64,000 nucleotides of DNA, from contig CP099840.1 of NCBI GenBank assembly GCA_030062745.1, forward strand, positions 5,578,058-5,642,057, read 5' to 3'. A program made the position numbers and the translations under genes. Every line of letters begins with the position of its first letter. The stretch's first letter is position 1. The notes below the pieces were generated by a model, which was given only the letters and a program-made list of their open reading frames with translations, ran no database searches and was not told the origin of the DNA. Of this stretch, positions 1 to 12,000 are shown piece after piece. This DNA is from Capitulum mitella. Its lineage: Eukaryota; Arthropoda; Thecostraca; Pollicipedomorpha; Pollicipedidae.

Positions 1-341
1 CCTCTTACGCCTTTCTGCCGCCATGTATCCTGTGCTTTAAAAAAAAAACGCCTTTCATTTCGCATTTTAATTTCTTAGCTATAGAAACAGTGCTGCGTCT
101 GCACCCTCGGTTACGCAACTAATCGGAATTTTTAGTCTATCGAAAAACTATTATTGTCGTTACGACTGTAGCAAAAGGGTCAGTTATCTATTTTAGGAAC
201 TGCATGCTTATTGTTTCGTAAACAAACTCGTTTACCGAATATGAACTGGATGTTTTATTTGATTGCCTGGCTCGGCGGTAATTAGAACACGTACGCTTTA
301 ACACAACAGCGTTCGTTCACATCCGGCGTTTCCGTGGCTGT
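1..341. other. 5' flank of SPAG17
   Basis: No coding exon is seen. This stretch must hold the 5'UTR and perhaps the promoter of SPAG17, but I see no convincing TATA box, initiator or RFX X-box. Confidence 0.4.
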
Positions 342-3300
342 ATGCTAGAAACAATGTCGGACGTGTTCGAAGGTGGTCAGAGAAGAGACAAGGGAAAAAG
401 CGGATTGGCCGATGACCAGGCGAACAACCCTTTCTGGTCAAATCAAGGGAAGCCATGGGATGCTGCCCTGAATGAAATGGTCATCAATGACGTGAGTGTA
501 TTTATCAATGTGATTTACTGGTATCCAAATGCAATAATTAGTCGGGGAAACAGTATCCGCTTTATATGAGTTGTATTTGTTATGACATCATATTGCGCAA
601 GTTTCGCGTCAATGCAGAACCAAATCATTATCATGCAGCGTATGAACGCAAAATTATCACATTGTGATTTTTATACGTCACATAACAATCACACTGATTA
701 AAACTAACAAGTGATTGTAGTTTTATGTCGTTACATGTTGACATATGGGTATGGTACATGATACCGTTATAAGTACAATCAGACACCTCACGAGGCATAA
801 CTGGCCGGCTGTTACATGCAGTAGGGGCGGCGCAGTAGGGGGGGGGGGGGAGACGGCAAGAGTATGTTTTTGCCCCTCTGAATTTTGGGAAGCCCGTTTT
901 ACCCAAACTGAAAGTTTTGTAGTTATACCTATCAAAATCCAGATCAAAGAGGCCCACATAGTTGAGCTAAGTGGTCCCTAATCAGGTTCAGGAGGTTTTT
1001 CTGCATCAAGAGGCCCATTTTCTGGATCAGGAGGCCTCTTTATCAATGACGTAACCTCTGCTCGGGATCAAGGACCGTGTTTTGTGTTGAAGAGGTCCCT
1101 TTGCTGGCTCGGGGGCCCCCTCCATGAATCCGGAGGCTCCGTTCTGGATTAGGAGGCAATCTGTGTATATCAGAAGGCCCCTGTTCCGGAACGGCAAGCC
1201 ATATTTTGGGTTAACGAGCCCCTTTGCTGGGACCGGAAGCCCCCTGTATGAATCAGGAAGCCCCCTTGCGAGGAGGCCACATTTTGTCCAGGAGGCCCCT
1301 TGGAAAATCCTGCCCATCAGCTCAAAATCCGTTGCGCCGTCCCTGACATACAGCATCTTGTGGTAAGCCGTAGTTTAAACGAAGTGATTTGCTGTCACCA
1401 TGGGCCGCTACAGTTAAGACATACCGCCATCGTTATATTGCGTCTAAAGCTCATCGACGCATGTGAAGGACGAAACAACACAAATACTCAATGAAACCTG
1501 AACCCGTACAACTGTGCCTACTTGCGTCCGCGACTCGTGCACTGCCGTGCCGGAGACGAGCCTGTGAGCCGTGAACGGCCGCGGCGGTGCCTGCAGGCCT
1601 CGTGGAGCTGCCGGGTGTACATGCTGGCCGCCGCCGATGTCCAGTACTCCGACATGGTCGACAGGATCGGGACCGCAGTGTACATGGGCAGCAGACGCAG
1701 CTTCGTCATCATCAGTTACGACGAAATCGCCGAGGTGAGCTCGGCAGCCGCGTGGTGCTGGTGGAGGAGTGGGTCGTTGTTTAGCTGATTTGTATCAGTT
1801 CCTTAGACGTCTATGTGGTCCTCTCCCACGATTTACTGGAAATCGAGTCACTAAATATTTTTTTACAAACTTCTGCTTGTTCCTGTCCTCAAGAGGTGAA
1901 GTCCCTTCTTTAGACGTTCCAGCCCTATTGTCTCAGAAATCCGAGCCACGGCGTTGATGGCCCCCAGCGAATGTTTAGGCGCATTTGTGGCATTAGATGA
2001 ACTGCAAGGAAATGTTTTAGTGCCATAGGATAGTTAGCTCCCTTCCCTAGGATGTTTCTGTTAAAGAACTCATCCAGTGCTACGAAACCAAGAACAGCCG
2101 TGCCGTCGCGTTTCTCCTGAGCCGAGCCGTCGCCACAGACGCTCCTCAGCAAGAAGGGCCTCGGCGGCAGCTCGAAGAAGAGCAGCACTCCGCCGGCCAG
2201 CCGGGCCTCTCAGCGGGGCCACAGCACCGCGGACCCCGTGTGCGAACTGTACCGCGTCGCCGGCAACATGCTGCACAACACGGGCACCGTCAGTGCCGAC
2301 CTCGTGGCCGCCATGGTCAAGGCGGAGATCGCCCTGATCAAGAAGGAGGTGAGCATGAACTGCTGGCTGTAGCAGAGGCCGGCCACTGGCGGTGAATGTC
2401 ATCCCGTCGTCAGCGTATGCATTGCGGCACAGTCTGCCCCCGCGCTTTGTTTAGCCGGTCCACTATCTCGAGGAAGGCGATCGGCTTAATCCATCGTCCC
2501 ATGCTCTTTCGTTATTGTTTGGTGATTTCTGGATTGTTTAAAAATGCATTTAACCGTCACGGTCACTGTACGTGGACATTATGGTCTCTCGCAGCAGAGG
2601 TCATGCACAACCGGCAATTTCGGCGGAACATTTCATGATCCTGTGGCCTGCTCACGGTATCACTAATGACTTTTTGTTACCAGCTCCCAAGCAAAAACTT
2701 ATCAACCATTTTGATTCGGGAAACCTCGGCAATTAGCCGTGCGCCATATTCTGCTAACCGTCCGCTTCCGCACAAAAAATCTTAATTATCAAATTAATTT
2801 AAATAATTAAATTAAATCAATTAAACAAAAATCTTAGGAATGTGATAAAACGCTTTATGGGAACCAATATTCACTATTTTCAAACCTGTAATACAACATC
2901 TAGACAATGGATATGGAAAATGGGCAGTTGCACTACCATGAGCAAAGGCGTTATGCTGATCCCCTTGGTTTCCAGTGATACCAACTGTTGCGTAACATGG
3001 CCAGTCCAACTTCACATGACAGAACACTGTTGTTTCCTACAGATGCAAAACATTGCATGAGAAGATGATTAACATCATTTCATAAGTCCCAGTTTGTTTA
3101 AAAAAGACCATTATACCTACATAAAACATGGCAGTTGTGTGTAGCTGACTGAGCATTAAAACAACATACCGTTTTTGTGACCTGCCCTGTCAGATATCGT
3201 GCCCCTGTTTGTCTTCATAAACTTGAGCCATGGGTTTAACAGTGATGAAGGATGCTGATTTTTAAACATGATTTCATTGGACCATAGTCCCATTGAAAGG

Positions 3301-5993
3301 AAAACTCACGGAATGTCTCAGTGCAAAGTTACTTTCCAGTTCACCATTGTACTCATGTTGTGAACACCAACTCCATACCTCACTCTTTCTTCCTTGACTA
3401 TTGACCTCTGCCTTTCTAGAGAACCACCATAATAGAAATTGAATTGCCAGGATCCGCTATTCCCGGGACAAAAAGTTCCAAAAAAGATCTGAATGACATG
3501 AGAAATGGCGTAACCCCAGAGTTGAAAGGAAACGGCAAGAAACAGAAACAACAGCAAGACTCCAAAGTTAATTCGAAACAGGCCGATGATAAACGAGATT
3601 CCAAGGAAGAGGAATCAAGGCGAGATTCGCGTAAAATGTCGCAAAATCGAAAGAAAACGTTTAAAGACGAAGAGGAGGGACAGAACGACAAGCGGCAAGA
3701 CGATAACTATTGCGAAAAGATCCGCACAAAGTTAAAGAAGCGCGGGGACACCGACGATTCCTCGATCAATTTGGACGAGGTTGTTATCAAAGGCAGGTAC
3801 AAATGCTGCTATTTATTACACATTATATTTCATCGAATTATACATGAAACGTACGTAGCAAGCCAAATCATAAATGGTTCAGGCAAAAAGGGTATGCGCA
3901 ATCAGACGTGTGTCCAGGATTTTCCTCAGTGGGGGACAGAGACGTAGCCAGAATTTTCTTAAGAGAACTAGTTCGGTGAGAACTAGAATTATACGAAATC
4001 CGCCTGCTGTGAAGACGATGTGAAATGGGTTTTACCAAAAAATGCGGGCTTAAGGAGAGGGTGAGCGGGCCCCGTCCCCTCCCCTCTGGTTGCGCCGGAG
4101 GGTACGTGCCATATGATGCCATATACCACTGGCATATGACAAAATTTATAGGAAAAAGCAACAATATGATGTAACTGATTTCATATTTAACGCACAATGA
4201 AAACATATAACGTTTGTTTTTGAAACATATATAGGACCAGTATTTCGTATTCCTGCAAAATCGATAGTGTTGTCGCTAGTGTAGACCGTTTCCTTCGGGG
4301 GAACATGGTCCCCATTCCCCCTTGGCTACGTTCCTGTCTGCAATGAAAGAAAATTAATAATGAGGAATATCTCGCGACAAACTTTTTCCCTATTTTCCCA
4401 CACATATCATCTATGTCATGGTGTCTTGACATCGACAGAACTCTCCTAATTCTCTACCGATTACATATGGCTGTTTTGCTTCGTTCAAGATGACGAGCCT
4501 ATGGACGGACCGGACTTGTACGTCATCTTAAATGGGTTTTTGCTACCCGGCCTGCCTGTCGAAATGGAGAAAAGAGGTGAGTTATATCCATGGCTGAACA
4601 TCCTGGTGTGAGGGGGGGGGGGGCAGTGGAGGGCCTTAAGTCCGCCAACGTTTCAGCTGTTTTAACAAAAATTTTAGCAAGCCTCCCTCTATAACTTCCC
4701 GTGTGATATTTCATGCCTGAAATCGAGTATGATGTCGTTGTGTGCTGAGAAATTGTCCCAAATCAGCAGAGTTTTCACTTCCTCGGAACTGTTACACCAG
4801 GTCATTGTAACCTGTGTCGGAATCGCGGACAGCTCGTCAGGGCGAGGCTGTCGCTTCGACGCTCCAGGCGTGCTGACCGGGCTCTTAATGGGACAGCTGT
4901 TGCGGCGACACTTATGAAGGCGCCTCTCAAAGGACGCCTCAAATACCTGCTCGAAATCCTTGCATCTCCACTTCATTCGGCCAAAACAGCCATAGTTCTG
5001 GGCGTCCTGCTCGGCAACTGTCTCACTTGGGACAGTTACGCCACTTTTATTGTCAGACTATGCAACGCAGTTCTTTCATCCCCTTGCAAGGTCAGCCATC
5101 ATCTCATTTCCGAAGCGCTACAACGCCTTGTCCATGTCCATGCTTTCCACCACATCTCGGTGTTGGGTGGTTATGCGGATTCTCGCCTGAAAAGAGCGCA
5201 ACATGTGATAAACAACGCCGCAAGACTAGGCTGGCCATGGCTGTAGAGATCACATAAGCCCTGCTTTTAGAACATTCGGGTGGAACAGTGTTTAGCGATT
5301 GGTGACAAATCGCGATCTTGCCTACGTGCACAGAGCTTTTCAGGGTCAAAATCCTTCGTCTGTCCTAAAAGTCGTGTTCATGACTCGTCTGCACGCCTCT
5401 CGGCGCCGGACGCGAACCGCCGTCGCGGGTACGGGTGCCCTGCACTTGTCACGCGTAAGGCTGACCAGCACAAAGCAGCTTTTCTCCTAGAAAGCTGCTG
5501 TCGCTTGACACCAGCGAAGCCGGCGCGATGTGGCGCCGTTTACCTGAGTGCTGTCGCCTTTGCTTCTCGATCAACGCGTTTTTACTGCCCATGCTCCAAA
5601 TGAGGTTTAATTTATTCATTATTGACCACCGTTTTTATGTACTGACGAACTAACTGGTGGCACAAAACCCATTTTGTGAGCGCCTCCTAATAAATGAATA
5701 CCGAATACCAGACACCTCTGGTTATTCGGCCAAGCCTATGGGAGGAAACCATCTTCCGTCTGGCGAGAACTCAACTTGGTGGCCATTTGACCCTAGTCAC
5801 AAGCAGGGTCGATATGATGGAAGTGGAAGATCTAAGGTCGAAACCGACGTCGACATTTTCCTTTTTCCAGTCAGGCGACAGAATTTTGTTTAGCTGCCGG
5901 TCGACTGCCAGGCATTATCCGTTCGCCAATAAGCACGGGTTCGGCCAAGGTATTTGTGTGTGCGTATATACGAGATGTATAAGTACACATATA

Positions 5994-6053
<60 letters not shown>

Positions 6054-9000
6054 GCATAATACCATGGAGCACCATGGACTTCATCTGAACCATAGCATCT
6101 TACAGTTAGTGTTTTCTAGCTCACTATAATGTGGCTAATATTGTAAAGTCCGATATAATTATACCATCGTTTGTGCATGGCTTCAAAGTCGGTCTAAAAC
6201 TGATTTCATAATAATCGATTAACAGGTGTCCCCGTCGAGGTGATGTTTCGGATCCTGACTAGGCCAAAGATATCTCCTCCAATTCGTGCACCGAAAAAGC
6301 TGACAGAAGATGAGGAAGTTTCGAGCCATCCCTCTCTGGAAAATGCTGAGGAAGCCACGGAGTCAGATGATTTGACCCGTAAGCTGTGAGTTTCTTACGA
6401 GCAAGGTTGGGCCGAGAGGGTATTGCTTAAACCAACAGAAAAATCAGGCTGAGTGGCCAGCTCGGCCGTAACGCTTTGTGTACGCTTATAACTTCGCAAA
6501 TACTTGGCACTGTTTCGTGCCGTTTTTACCAAACGATATCCTAATTTCTGAGGAGTTCCTTTTAGTTTCAGTCCATTATTCGCTGTCTTGTACGTTTTGT
6601 TGTCCATTGAATTACGCCGTCATCATATACATCTATGCTCTAAAAATGTTATAATTGGCGCTTTTGATGCATTGATAAGCATGAACATTGATTTACTGAA
6701 AGACAAGAATCAGTAAGAAGAACTATATTTCTGTAAAAGAAATCATCGTCGGATCCTTTGTTAAACAGGCAACTGTCCCATTTCTGGGGGAGCCTGACAT
6801 CCAATATGAAGTCAAGCAACGAAGAGCTTGTTCCACCCAATTTTATCATCAAGGACCTTCAGATACCGTTGCATGCCATCAAATTCAGCTCAGATCGACA
6901 TCAGGTTAGCTAAAATGGGAAAGATCGACGGGAAAAACGACAACTGACGTGATTATGGTATTTTTGCCTTCGAAGCCGCGATAATTTTTTGTCTTTGTAT
7001 TTGCAGTTTCACTGTTATGCATGTTGTTGCCCAACATACAAGTCCTGTGTGTCATCTTTCAGGCCTCAGCATACAGCAGGCAACAGTTTCTGCATTGTCA
7101 TTAACCCTATTCCCGGAGGGCTAGACGGTATGGCCGATTCCCGGCAGGGGGGGGGGGCGGATTCGGCCCCCCCCTGAGATCTCGAGAACTACTTATCCGA
7201 TTTCATCGCAACAAACAATTTTGAAATTTGTGGATACAGGGGGGCAAAAATGTCAAAATGGGGGGTATTTTTTGACTTCTTATAACTCCGTTGTTTATGG
7301 ACCGATTCCGATGAAACTAGCATGAATCGAGAGATTATGGATAGGGCTTTTACCAAGGGTATGCAAATTTGAAATTTTGGGAAAATTCATGGGCGTTCAC
7401 AGGGTTTCAAAAATAGGGGGATTAGTTTTCTAATAACGGAATGAACAAAAGAGGCAGAAACACTTTTTTAGCTTCTGCTAGTCATGTTATGCTAAAGAAG
7501 TACAAATCGCATTACAATGTTTGTATAATGTTAGCATAGGCGGTGCCAGGGACATAAAAAAGGGGGAACTGTCATGGTCACACGTTCTTCAGATCAACTT
7601 GTGACCTTTGACCTTAAATGACCTCCAATGACCTTGGGGTCACCTGGAATGATGTCGTGTGCATTCAATATTATCTGTAAACGTTTTTAATCGATTGAAT
7701 TCACTCTATTCCAAAAAAATCATTTTTTGGCTTTTGCGACATAGGGTACGCGCACTGACATTTTAGGTCATACCTCCGTGACCCGACCTGATATCAAGCT
7801 GAAACTTGGTACAAAAGTAGAAGGCATCTTTCTACGTCATATGTATTCCGGGTTTGGTATTTGAAAAAACGGCGCCGAAATTATTGCAAAAAAACAAATT
7901 TTGACTTTTGACCTTGACCTGACCTTGTAAAGTGACCTCAGATAAACAAAATTACATATGCACATTGCCCAACTATTTAGCTATACATTCATATAAAGTT
8001 TTAAGTTCTATCTTAAAAACTCTGTTTTTGGCAAACATTTTTCTTTTACCCTCAACATGGCCAAAAATGACCTCAGGTGCCTCCCAAAAACGTTGCCTGG
8101 CTCCGCCCCTGAGCAAAATAGAATTTCGAAATTTTGTCACGGCGCGTAGAAGGAATAGCTAGGAAAAGTCACCAAGTTTCGTGAAGCTGCGTTAAAAAGC
8201 CTGGAATTGGCAAGCAAAAAACCCGAAGGGGGGCGGATTCCGCCCCCCCTGCCGGGAATAGGGTTAAAAGGTGTATATTTAAAGACCTTTAGCCTTATTT
8301 TCATGGGGAACCGATTCGACCCTAGACCAGGAACGACTCTAGAGGACGTTTCTGGGAGGCATGTCACACCATAGTGAGGTCGTTTCAGGCGCGTCGTCGC
8401 ACCTTTAGATATCGGTGCTCTTAGCCAATAGTTCGCAATGCTATGATTTTGATGCATGATTCCTATGATAATTGGCTATCCAAATAGTCTATAAAATAAA
8501 CCGAGAATCTTCCGCCAACCCACAACCATCCGCCCCGTTTTGGCGTCCGGAAAGCACAGATAACGTTTCTCATAAATCCTTACCGTTTTCTAACGTAGTG
8601 GTTCTGGAATTGGCCCGACTAATCAGGCAACACTGAGTGAAAAAATAATCCAGTGCAACAGTTTGGGGATAAGTACCTCGTGCGCTCGATGCTCTGAATC
8701 ATTCATAATCCAAAAACTGTCTCCAAGTACCCCATGATGTTAACTTAAAGTCAAGACGTTAAAATCGTGTTCAAAGGATATCTTTGGTATCTTTGATAAA
8801 ATCGTCTGGCGTACCATCGTATGCCAGAGGACGAAAATTGTTTGCCCCTTGTATGCTTTCATAAAGGAGCCGCCGACGATTCTTATTGCCTTTGCATACA
8901 CCAAAAGAAACTTTAGGTCACAGGCTTTCGTTTAAGCCCTATGTTTTGTCGAAACCTGTCCAGCAGACCGGCTGATTTTGGGTTCAGTGATGGGTCGGTC

Positions 9001-12000
9001 CGTCGCATGTATTTCAAGCGAAATGCACGATGAAAACAGGGCCAAAAGATCCAACAACTCTCTTCCAACTCCTGCCGCATGTGTTTTCATTTGTGTTCCA
9101 GACTGGCAACTCTATGTTCGACATGCTGGCAGAGGAGATTTACGACAATCTAAAGCTGAAATCGATATTTGATTGTTACATTCACAGCCTGCAGCTTGTA
9201 CCGGTGAGGCATACGTAAAATGTGACGTACGGAAGTGGTAAGCTGCCATTAACGTAGACTTCTGATGGTCGTGGCGGATGATTATATGGCATAAATATTA
9301 CAAAAGCAGCAAATATGTAGCAATTAACAAATGCCAATAAGTAATAAAAACGACAGCGGCAGTAACAGCAACAGTAAATAAAAAGTAAGAGGTAGTAAGT
9401 AGCAAAATAGTAACCAAGGACAAGTATTATGAAAATCTGAGCGCAAGAAATATCCTCTGTTGTAGAGTGCGCTTCTTCAGTCTAACAGTCTTAGTAGTAC
9501 CGTGTCACATGAACAAGGAGGGAAGCACAGGTGTCAAAACACCGAACAATGCCGTGTTATTGATGAAATTACATTTTTACATTGCGACATTCCTTGGCAG
9601 TCATAGAGCTCATGAGGTGGCATTCATTTTCATTGTCTTCACATATCCACCTCATTCCAGCGTCAAAGGCTGTTTACTAACTGGGCAAGAAAAGCCTGTG
9701 CTTTAGAAGCCTTTTGCTGGCGAAACCACATGCCAAACGCTTGGCTAGGTAATTCCAATCCAAAAGACCTCGACTGGTGGCAGTTGTACAGAGATTGCGT
9801 CCCGCCGTGACTTCTCCACGTCCCGTTGGACTGTCGCAGGTTCCCGACATCTCCTCGGTGTTTCCGCCGGAGACGCCTCCCCCAGCCCCCGTCGACGAGC
9901 AATCGTCGACGGACAAATCGCAGAAGTCAACCCTGCCACCGCTGCCGACGGCGGCGGAGCGCCCGCCGGCCACGCCGGAGCCGCTGCTGTACAGGGAGCG
10001 GCTGGAGGGCGTCCCCGCGGAGGCCGTCTCCGTGCCGATGCTGGTGAACGCTCTCATTGATCAGGTGAGACGGAGTGGGATATAGGTGGATGGTGTTGAC
10101 AATGATCCGTTTTTTGGATTTGTTTCTCCGGATTTGGGCTGGGAAGATTATTGACGGGCACAAGATGGTCGTTAACTAGAAATGATTTAAACTGTTAACC
10201 ATAAGAGATGTTCAGATGGCTAAAACTGTGATGGAGCCACTGGGCTTTTAATGATACCATAGTCTCAACCTAGTAACATTTTCAGTTGCCAGAATTAGTT
10301 CCCCGGGCATTTATTGCAATTTCTTTTTGGTGATATGGAAAAATAAATTAATCGAGGATGATCACTAAAAAGTTGTATTTATTAGCACACTGCCTTCCCA
10401 TAACTTGCGTCCACTTTCTACGCAACGCAAACTGACAGCTTTGTCCCGCTTTTTTGATAATTGTATACGCATTGACAGGTGGCATTTTGGTTACACGATC
10501 CCAGCCTGGACCCTCCGCAGTCAACGCCCGCCCTTCCTCGCTCGGCCGGCGCGGAGGAGCAGCCAGAGTCCGCGGCAGCAGCGAGTGTCACCGCGTCCCC
10601 GGCGCCACCCGCGGACCCCGGCCCCGTCCCGGCCTCGCCGGAGCCCGTGAACACGTCGGTATCGAGTCCCAGGCACCAGCGGGCGGCTCGCGGCAGGACG
10701 GGGGCCGCCTCGGCGCCCGCGCTGCCCGACGTGACGCTGCTCTCGCCCTCGGAGCAGGGCAGCTCCGAGGGCGGGTCGTGGGACGGACGGCGCCGCACCG
10801 GCCGCCGCGTGTCGTCCCCGCCCGGCGTCGACCGGCCCCAGCGCGGCCGATCGGGGCGCCATCTGCACGCGCCGGCGCGGGCCGAACGCGCCGGCAGCGT
10901 GGCGGAGGCGCCGCAGCCGCAGCCGGAGCAGCAGCCGCAGCTGGCGCCGCTGCCGCAGCTGGCGCCGCAGCCGCTCAGCGAGGGCCTGCTGCGCGGCGCC
11001 CAGCTGTTGGAGCAACAGCTGCGTGAAGACGCCGACTCGGAGGAGGCGACGGAGGACGACCCGGCGCCCGGGCAGAGTCTGAAGCTGAGGTTCGCCGCCA
11101 AGGAGGTCGCTACCGAGTCGGCGCCGGTGCTCGTCTACCAGCGGGATGACATCAACACGCAGTTCTACAACCGGGAAGGTTAGCAGGGGCAGGGCAGAAG
11201 AAATGGTCCTTGTAGTAATGTGAGGTGGCTTATGTGCTCCTGTTTAGTTTTTTACACAGTAGATGGAACAAGGGACATGACTACGAATTTTAAATGTGCT
11301 ACGAATACGCCGGAAAAAATCGGAGAAAAGGTTTTTTCGCTGTCTGGAACTAACAGTGCTTTGGAAGCGCATGACGATTGACGATTCATTTCAAAACTAA
11401 GGGGTGTATTCTGCATGTGATCGGTAACTTGGGTTTTAGAGCACCGTTCTTACAAATGATTACATGCGTTTCCTTCGGAATTGAACTACTTGCTAGACAA
11501 GAGCGCTGGAAGCTGGAGGGGAGCAGGGGCCACGGTGCCCTCCAACTTTTTTGAAATTTAACATTGGCCCTATGGGCGTTGACTGGAAAGAATTGATCAA
11601 TAATGCTTGTTTACTCACATCCCCTCAACAGTGGAGGAGTCCCCACACCTTTGTTGCTAACTTAAGCCAATGCCTGTGTCAGCATTTTAAACTCTCCTCC
11701 TGTGAGTACAGTTATTTTTTCCAGGTCAGTAACCATGTATTTTAGTACTTACGTGACAGATTCGCCAAATCACTCCGACAGTTCACGTCTCAAGGTCTTT
11801 ATTGCATGTGACAACGATGGCATAGTTGGACTCTAAACATAACAAACTGCAGCATAGAACAAGAGCCGCGTCCAGACGCAGTGCGAGGCTCGCAATAACC
11901 GTGCAGCGTTATCCCCTTTATCGCAGATCTGACCGTGGTACACCAGCTGGAGCACGTGCTGCGACACAACAGGCAGCAACTGCAGCTTGAGGCGTCACCA

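Noticed and set aside
61-140. GGTTACGCAAC as a possible RFX X-box upstream of SPAG17
   Set aside because: It departs from the X-box consensus at key positions, so it cannot be claimed.
5694-6093. Frames with long Tyr-Ile runs
   Set aside because: Translation of the TA microsatellite.
7600-8000. Repeated TGACCT motifs that look like nuclear-receptor half sites
   Set aside because: They are part of the MITE sequence and recur in all three copies, so no local regulatory meaning can be claimed.
10418-11101. Minus-strand 227-codon frame opposite SPAG17 exon 10
   Set aside because: It is the shadow of a GC-rich coding exon; the plus-strand frame fits the gene model and the family.
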